A DNA stretch of 9,608 nt from JAEVZK01 sp038202925 (GTDB lineage Bacteria > Armatimonadota > Fimbriimonadia > Fimbriimonadales > Fimbriimonadaceae). Numbering within the stretch: position 1 is the stretch's first letter; each line of letters opens with the position of its first letter. Shown here one piece after another: positions 7,070 to 9,608 of the stretch. The stretch is from assembly GCA_038202925.1 (NCBI GenBank), contig JBBREM010000101.1, positions 1-9,608 on the forward strand, in the 5' to 3' direction. The position numbers and the translations under genes were made by a program. Under the pieces are notes generated by a model. That model did no database searches. It saw only the letters and a list, made by a program, of their open reading frames with translations, and was not told the origin of the DNA.

Positions 7070-7246
7070 GAATTTTAGAATTTAGAATTTAGAATTTAGA
7101 ATTTAGAATTTAGAATTTAGAATTTAGAATTTGGAATTTGGAGTTTGGAGTTTGGAAATTGGAACTTGTAAACGTGAGGTGGGCCGGGGTGGGATTCTAA
7201 AATCTAAATTCCAAACTCCAAATTCCAAATTCCAAATTCCAAATTT
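7070..7246. repeat. heptamer-unit palindromic repeat, copy 2 (expanded)
   Basis: On the plus strand: one 8-nt variant unit (7070-7077), then thirteen uninterrupted 7-mers at 7078-7168 (seven identical GAATTTA, two GAATTTG, two GAGTTTG, GAAATTG, GAACTTG). A 25-nt GC-rich loop follows (7169-7193), then a complementary arm of seven units (7198-7246). The array fills the whole yidD-yidC gap: its yidD-side edge lies 1 nt from the TGA of yidD and its other edge 2 nt from the yidC ATG. Read in transcript sense, the unit order (GAATTTG, GAGTTTG, GAATTTA) matches copy 1 at 1474-1566. The seven identical units look like a recent tandem expansion in one arm. Confidence 0.92.
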
Positions 7247-7247
7247 G

Positions 7248-7457
7248 TCACGGGACTGGGTCTTCACCGCCCGGATGCCAGGGGCCGCAGCGCATGATTC
7301 GTTTCAACCCTAGCCAACTACCTCGCATCAGCCCATACCGTTGCACGGCCTCCAGCGCGTAGTTCGAGCAGCTCGGGGTGAATCGGCACATCGGCGGTTT
7401 CCATCGGGTACATCGTTGATATAGGCGGATTAAGAAGACTCCGATGCGCTTGCCCAT
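7248..7457 (-). CDS. yidD: membrane protein insertion efficiency factor YidD
   Basis: Small membrane-associated protein thought to help YidC-dependent insertion. The 69 residues match the family throughout: an amphipathic N-terminus (IGVFLIRLYQR), the cysteine motif CRFTPSCSNYALEAV with Cys at 24 and 30, the segment GSWLGLKRIMRC, and the terminal HPGGEDPVP. Start choice: the frame is open 80 codons further upstream, inside rnpA, but only ATG at 7457 gives the family start. The first 28 bp overlap the end of rnpA, so the two are probably translationally coupled. Downstream, the yidD stop touches the heptamer repeat that separates it from yidC. Confidence 0.94.
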   Translation of the reverse strand: MGKRIGVFLIRLYQRCTRWKPPMCRFTPSCSNYALEAVQRYGLMRGSWLGLKRIMRCGPWHPGGEDPVP

Positions 7458-7762
7458 AGCCCGTTCACTTTGTCGAGAAGAGCGCGCAGCTCCCGTTCGA
7501 TCTCCGCTGTTTCTACGCTGGCCGCAGCCATTCCGATGATCACAATTAGGTCTAGCGGTCGTTCCGGTTGAAAATCGATCTGTCGGTAGATGGTTTGGAA
7601 TCGCCGGCGGAGACTGTTGCGCCGGGGCCGATTCCCAAGTTTTCGGGACGTGGCGAAGCCGACTTTTCCGTCTCCCGGCAGTGCGCACACACGGCAACTC
7701 TTGCCGCTCGCCCGCTTCCCGGTGCTGAATATCTCTTCGAAGCGGCGCTTGCTGGGGCCTAT
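7430..7762 (-). CDS. rnpA: ribonuclease P protein component, start codon uncertain
   Basis: Protein subunit of RNase P, which trims the 5' end of pre-tRNAs. Conserved parts are visible: RRFEEIFSTGKR (the usual F..VF..G.R segment), VGFATSRKLGN, and the RNR-like core NRPRRNSLRRRFQTIYR, with the acidic helix (EIERELRALL) near the C-terminus. The problem is the start. The frame opens after a TAA at 7784-7786, and the first GTG is at 7690, which would delete the conserved N-terminal helix. No ATG, GTG or TTG lies between. The coordinates given use ATA at 7762, which overlaps the rpmH stop (ATAG) and has AAGAGA 8 nt upstream; this would make 110 residues, near family length. Alternatives are a sequence error or frameshift near the rpmH end. 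Function call firm; boundary not. Confidence 0.8.
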   Translation of the reverse strand: MGPSKRRFEEIFSTGKRASGKSCRVCALPGDGKVGFATSRKLGNRPRRNSLRRRFQTIYRQIDFQPERPLDLIVIIGMAAASVETAEIERELRALLDKVNGLWASASESS

Positions 7763-7893
7763 GCCGAAATTCTCTTGCGGCCCTTAACGCGCCGGCGCTT
7801 CAGGACGTTCTGGCCGTCGGTCGTGCGCATGCGGATGCGGAATCCGTGCGTTTTGCTCCGCTTGCGGTTATTGGGCTGAAAAGTTCGCTTCAT
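7759..7893 (-). CDS. rpmH: 50S ribosomal protein L34
   Basis: A 44-residue, strongly basic ribosomal protein of the large subunit. The translation begins MKRTFQPNNRKRSKTHGFR and continues with RMRTTDGQNVLKRRRVKGR, matching L34 end to end. ATG at 7893, stop TAG at 7759-7761. It is first in the rpmH-rnpA-yidD-yidC-jag order. A TAGAAT on the minus strand (7928-7933) could be a -10 box, but I see no good -35 at standard spacing. In many bacteria dnaA and the replication origin lie upstream of rpmH; here an unrelated ABC ATPase gene lies there. Confidence 0.97.
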   Translation of the reverse strand: MKRTFQPNNRKRSKTHGFRIRMRTTDGQNVLKRRRVKGRKRISA

Positions 7894-7964
7894 GGCTCGT
7901 CCGTTAACTTATTTTGTTGAACGCGAGATTCTACCTGAAGGCGGCAAGGTCCGAGGTGTTTCAA

Positions 7965-8161
7965 CGCAGAGGCGCGGAGACGCAGAGGACCAGAGGAAGG
8001 GGGAAAGAGGAAAGAGAACGGCGTCGCGAAATCAGAATCTTTGGAAGTTCAGAATGACCATCTCAGCGCCAGCGCTATCCAACATAGGTGCCGATCAACA
8101 CTTTGAGTCGAGGTTCCCCTCCCTTCCCTTTCCTCGTTCCCCTTTCCTCTGCGCCTCTGCG
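7965..8161. repeat. CGCAGAGGCGC palindromic repeat
   Basis: CGCAGAGGCGC (7965-7975) is the exact reverse complement of 8151-8161. Inside it, the purine-rich 7992-8014 pairs with 8128-8150 with 2 mismatches in 23, giving a broken inverted repeat of about 34 bp per arm; the left arm has a 16-nt insertion. The middle (about 8015-8127) holds a decayed piece of the GTCATCC family. The element fills most of the 278-bp gap between rpmH and the ABC ATPase stop; a small plus-strand frame across it looks spurious. Confidence 0.75.
8027..8058 (-). repeat. decayed half copy of the GTCATCC element
   Basis: On the minus strand this begins GTCATTCTGAACTT and continues AAAGATTCTGATTT. Copy 1 of the GTCATCC family (4258 onward) begins GTCATCCTGGAACT and later reads AAAGAATCTGATTC. 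The two blocks match in the same order, with the intervening stretch shortened. No matching right arm is present. It sits in the middle of the CGCAGAGGCGC palindrome, as if one element had inserted into the other and then decayed. Confidence 0.45.
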
Positions 8162-8171
8162 ATGAAAAAAA

Positions 8172-9167
8172 CTACCGCGCCGCCCCAGTAGTGAAGAGAT
8201 CGCGGATGATGTCGTCGATGTCGACCTCCTCGATCGCCACGTCGCTCACGGGCAACTTCTGCAGGACGGCGGAGGTCACGCTGGCGGTCTTATCGCGGGG
8301 CACCTCGATCACCGCGATCGTCGGCTCGGTGAGGGTGGCGTTGCCGAATGCTTTGACGTCGGCCTCATCGACTGGCTCGGAGAAGGTCAACCGAAGCCGG
8401 CGCGTATCGCTGAAGCGCCGCGCTAAATCAGAGAGCGTGCCCTCGAAGATGACGGCGCCCTGGTCAATGACGACCACCCGCTCGCAAATCTCCTGCACAT
8501 CCTGCATGTAGTGGCTGGTCAAAATGATCGAGCAGTTGTCCTCGCGGTGGAGCTGCTTCAGAAAGTCGCGGATACGCTTCTGGGATACCACGTCGAGGCC
8601 GATCGTCGGCTCGTCGAGAAAGACGACTTGGGGCGAATGGATGAGTGCGGCGACGAGCTCGCACTTCATCCGCTCGCCGAGGCTGAGCTTGCGAACCTGG
8701 ATGTGAATCTTGTCCGTGAGCTGCAACTCCTCAATGAGAAACTCGGTGCGCTTCTTGAATTTGGCGTCGTCGACCTCGTACAGCTCCTTGAGCACCAAGA
8801 AGCTCTCCCACGCCGGCAGGTCCCACCAGAGCTGCATCTTATTGCCCATGACCAGGGAAATCTGGCGCAGCATCTCGGGTCTGCGCTGGCTAGGCGTGTA
8901 TCCGAGAACCTTCGCCTCGCCGGTGGTGGGATATAGGATGCCACTCAGCATCTTGAGGGCCGTGGTCTTCCCCGCGCCGTTCGGTCCCAAAAAGCCGACG
9001 AGTTCGCCTTGCTCGATCGTGAGGTTGATGTTCTTAACCGCCTGCACCTCGACCTTCTCGCGAGTGAATAGGCCCTTGATCGCGCCGGAGACGCCGGGCT
9101 GTTTTTTGTGAGACACGTAGGTCTTGCACAGATCGCGCGTCTCGATGGCAGGCATGCGCGGGATCAT
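8172..9167 (-). CDS. ABC transporter ATP-binding protein, COG4586 type
   Basis: Cytosolic ATPase subunit of 331 residues, different in type from the two ATPases at 549-3485. An extra segment between the first strand and Walker A (about 20-45, VSHKKQPGVSGAIKGLF) and the phrase MQLWWDLPAWESF (111-123) mark the COG4586 group, whose partners are usually two six-helix permeases. Walker A is GPNGAGKT (61-68), signature LSLGERMK (161-168), Walker B FLDEPTIGLD (183-192), switch His 219. Asn109 lies where relatives often have the Q-loop Gln (VMGNK), with Gln112 nearby. ATG at 9167 is taken; ATG at 9155 (MPAIE) is equally likely, and neither has a Shine-Dalgarno. No permease gene adjoins it on either side, so its membrane partner must be encoded elsewhere. 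The substrate is unknown. Confidence 0.92.
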   Translation of the reverse strand: MIPRMPAIETRDLCKTYVSHKKQPGVSGAIKGLFTREKVEVQAVKNINLTIEQGELVGFLGPNGAGKTTALKMLSGILYPTTGEAKVLGYTPSQRRPEMLRQISLVMGNKMQLWWDLPAWESFLVLKELYEVDDAKFKKRTEFLIEELQLTDKIHIQVRKLSLGERMKCELVAALIHSPQVVFLDEPTIGLDVVSQKRIRDFLKQLHREDNCSIILTSHYMQDVQEICERVVVIDQGAVIFEGTLSDLARRFSDTRRLRLTFSEPVDEADVKAFGNATLTEPTIAVIEVPRDKTASVTSAVLQKLPVSDVAIEEVDIDDIIRDLFTTGAAR

Positions 9168-9176
9168 ACCGAAGGT

Positions 9177-9206
9177 TTGACTCTGAGGGCTGTTTGGCGG
9201 TTTAAT
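9177..9206 (+). promoter_or_regulatory. sigma70-type promoter for tRNA-Ala
   Basis: TTGACT (9177-9182) and TTTAAT (9201-9206) are each one base from consensus and are separated by 18 bp. Transcription would begin near 9213, a few bases before the mature tRNA 5' end. It lies 10 bp upstream of the divergent ABC ATPase start, so the two transcription units share this short gap. Confidence 0.6.
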
Positions 9207-9218
9207 AGAGCCTCGCGT

Positions 9219-9294
9219 GGGGATTTAGCTCAGCTGGGAGAGCGCTTCCATGGCATGGAAGAGGTCAGGGGTTCGAGCCCCCTAATCTCCACCA
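9219..9294 (+). tRNA. tRNA-Ala (anticodon GGC), CCA encoded
   Basis: All arms can be drawn. The acceptor GGGGATT pairs with AATCTCC (one G-T), the D arm is AGCTC...GAGC, the anticodon stem CTTCC/GGAAG holds the loop ATGGCAT (anticodon GGC, reading GCC alanine codons), and the T arm AGGGG/CCCCT holds TTCGAGC. Discriminator A at 9291 is followed by a genome-encoded CCA. Its 3' end overlaps the frame-corrected end of the recombinase gene on the other strand, which suggests the gene is or was an integration target. Confidence 0.97.
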
Positions 9295-9608
9295 ATCTTG
9301 ATTTTCATCCATATCGATGCGGATTGGTTGCGCGTTTTGGCTGTTGCGTACAATAAATCGAACGGAGAGTTGTACACAACCTGGGCTTGCCATCCACGAA
9401 ATGGCAGTTCGAGAGCATTGCATGAAGCAGTTCTCGTTTTTCGCCCGGTGAAGCGCATCTGAACCTGAAATGTGCTGTTTTGGCCAGTTCGAGAGTTTGG
9501 ACAGCCTCATCGTAAGATCGCATTTCTTCAGTCGCAAGTGCTTCCAAAGTTCCTTGAGATGAGTAGATGGCGTTTATTGTAGGCCATCGAAGAAGAACGG
9601 CATCTGTC
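9282..9608 (-). pseudogene. C-terminal end of a large serine recombinase, apparently frameshifted, 5' part beyond window
   Basis: The minus strand is open from the right edge. It encodes EALATEEMRSYDEAVQTLEL, then AKTAHFRFRCASPGEKRELL and HAMLSNCHFVDGKPRL. The pattern (helix, then EKR.LL...LSNC...DG) is typical of the tail of resolvase/integrase-type large serine recombinases, which end in a YRxPFDLL-like motif. Here the motif VYNSPFDLLYA is present but in another frame; the switch falls near 9375-9383 and fits the loss of one base. Unshifted, the frame stops at 9305; frame-corrected, it stops at 9282 inside the tRNA gene. The region is visibly AT-richer than the genes to its left. Only about 109 codons are visible, so the catalytic domain cannot be checked. 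The shift could be a real mutation or a sequence error. Confidence 0.6.

Noticed and set aside
7078..7168. Tandem array considered as a CRISPR or VNTR-type locus
   Set aside because: Units are 7 nt with no spacers, and a complementary arm follows; this is a palindromic heptamer repeat, not a CRISPR array.
7430..7690. rnpA starting at GTG 7690
   Set aside because: It would remove the conserved N-terminal helix that is clearly encoded just upstream in the same frame.
7894..8171. Possible replication origin upstream of rpmH
   Set aside because: No DnaA-box cluster (TTATCCACA-like) and no dnaA gene is visible; the gap is explained by repeats.
7892..8191. Plus-strand 99-codon frame between rpmH and the ABC ATPase
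   Set aside because: It runs opposite the rpmH start and through the CGCAGAGGCGC palindrome; the translation is low-complexity and unlike any protein.
9265..9537. Minus-strand 90-codon frame near the tRNA
   Set aside because: It is a different frame from both recombinase segments, matches no family motif and runs into the tRNA gene.

Overview
The window is bacterial chromosome, moderately to strongly GC-rich in its genes. Its core is a conserved housekeeping block on the minus strand: rpmH, rnpA, yidD, yidC and jag (ribosomal protein L34, the RNase P protein, two membrane-insertion factors and an RNA-binding protein). YidC has an N-terminal signal-anchor and a periplasmic domain of about 190 residues before its core, which suggests a diderm organism. 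The lineage cannot be fixed from sequence alone. Armatimonadota (Fimbriimonadia-like) is a low-confidence guess from gene order and intergenic repeat style.

Layout: ndk (minus) lies at 52-480. Diverging from it is a four-gene plus-strand ABC exporter operon at 549-4252, ordered ATPase, permease, ATPase, permease; the last three genes are joined by 4-bp ATGA overlaps. It converges on jag (4528-5385, minus) across a gap filled by two 127-bp tandem palindromes. The operon reading towards jag continues upstream with yidC (5625-7067), yidD (7248-7457), rnpA (about 7430-7762) and rpmH (7759-7893). Further right are an orphan ABC ATPase of the COG4586 type (8172-9167, minus), a tRNA-Ala(GGC) with its own promoter (9219-9294, plus), and the C-terminal end of an apparently frameshifted large serine recombinase (minus, running off the right edge). 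The recombinase tail is AT-richer than the rest and is probably the edge of an integrated element.

The unusual layer is intergenic. I see three families of palindromic, non-coding repeats. (1) A heptamer-built hairpin (GAATTTG/GAATTTA units) has two copies, both in the same orientation relative to transcription and both sitting directly between the stop of one co-oriented gene and the start of the next. (2) A GTCATCC...GGATGAC palindrome has three full copies and one decayed half copy. (3) A CGCAGAGGCGC...GCGCCTCTGCG palindrome contains that decayed half copy. Two gene-level oddities are also worth checking: rnpA has no ATG, GTG or TTG start that would preserve its conserved N-terminus, and yidC has no Shine-Dalgarno because the heptamer array runs to 2 nt before its ATG.

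Functionally, the L34-RnpA-YidD-YidC-Jag block links ribosome and tRNA maturation to membrane-protein insertion. The ABC operon most likely encodes a two-ATPase, two-permease ABC-2 exporter of unknown substrate. I did not find a clear novel defence or biosynthetic system. The best candidates for undescribed biology are the heptamer operon-junction element and the palindrome families.
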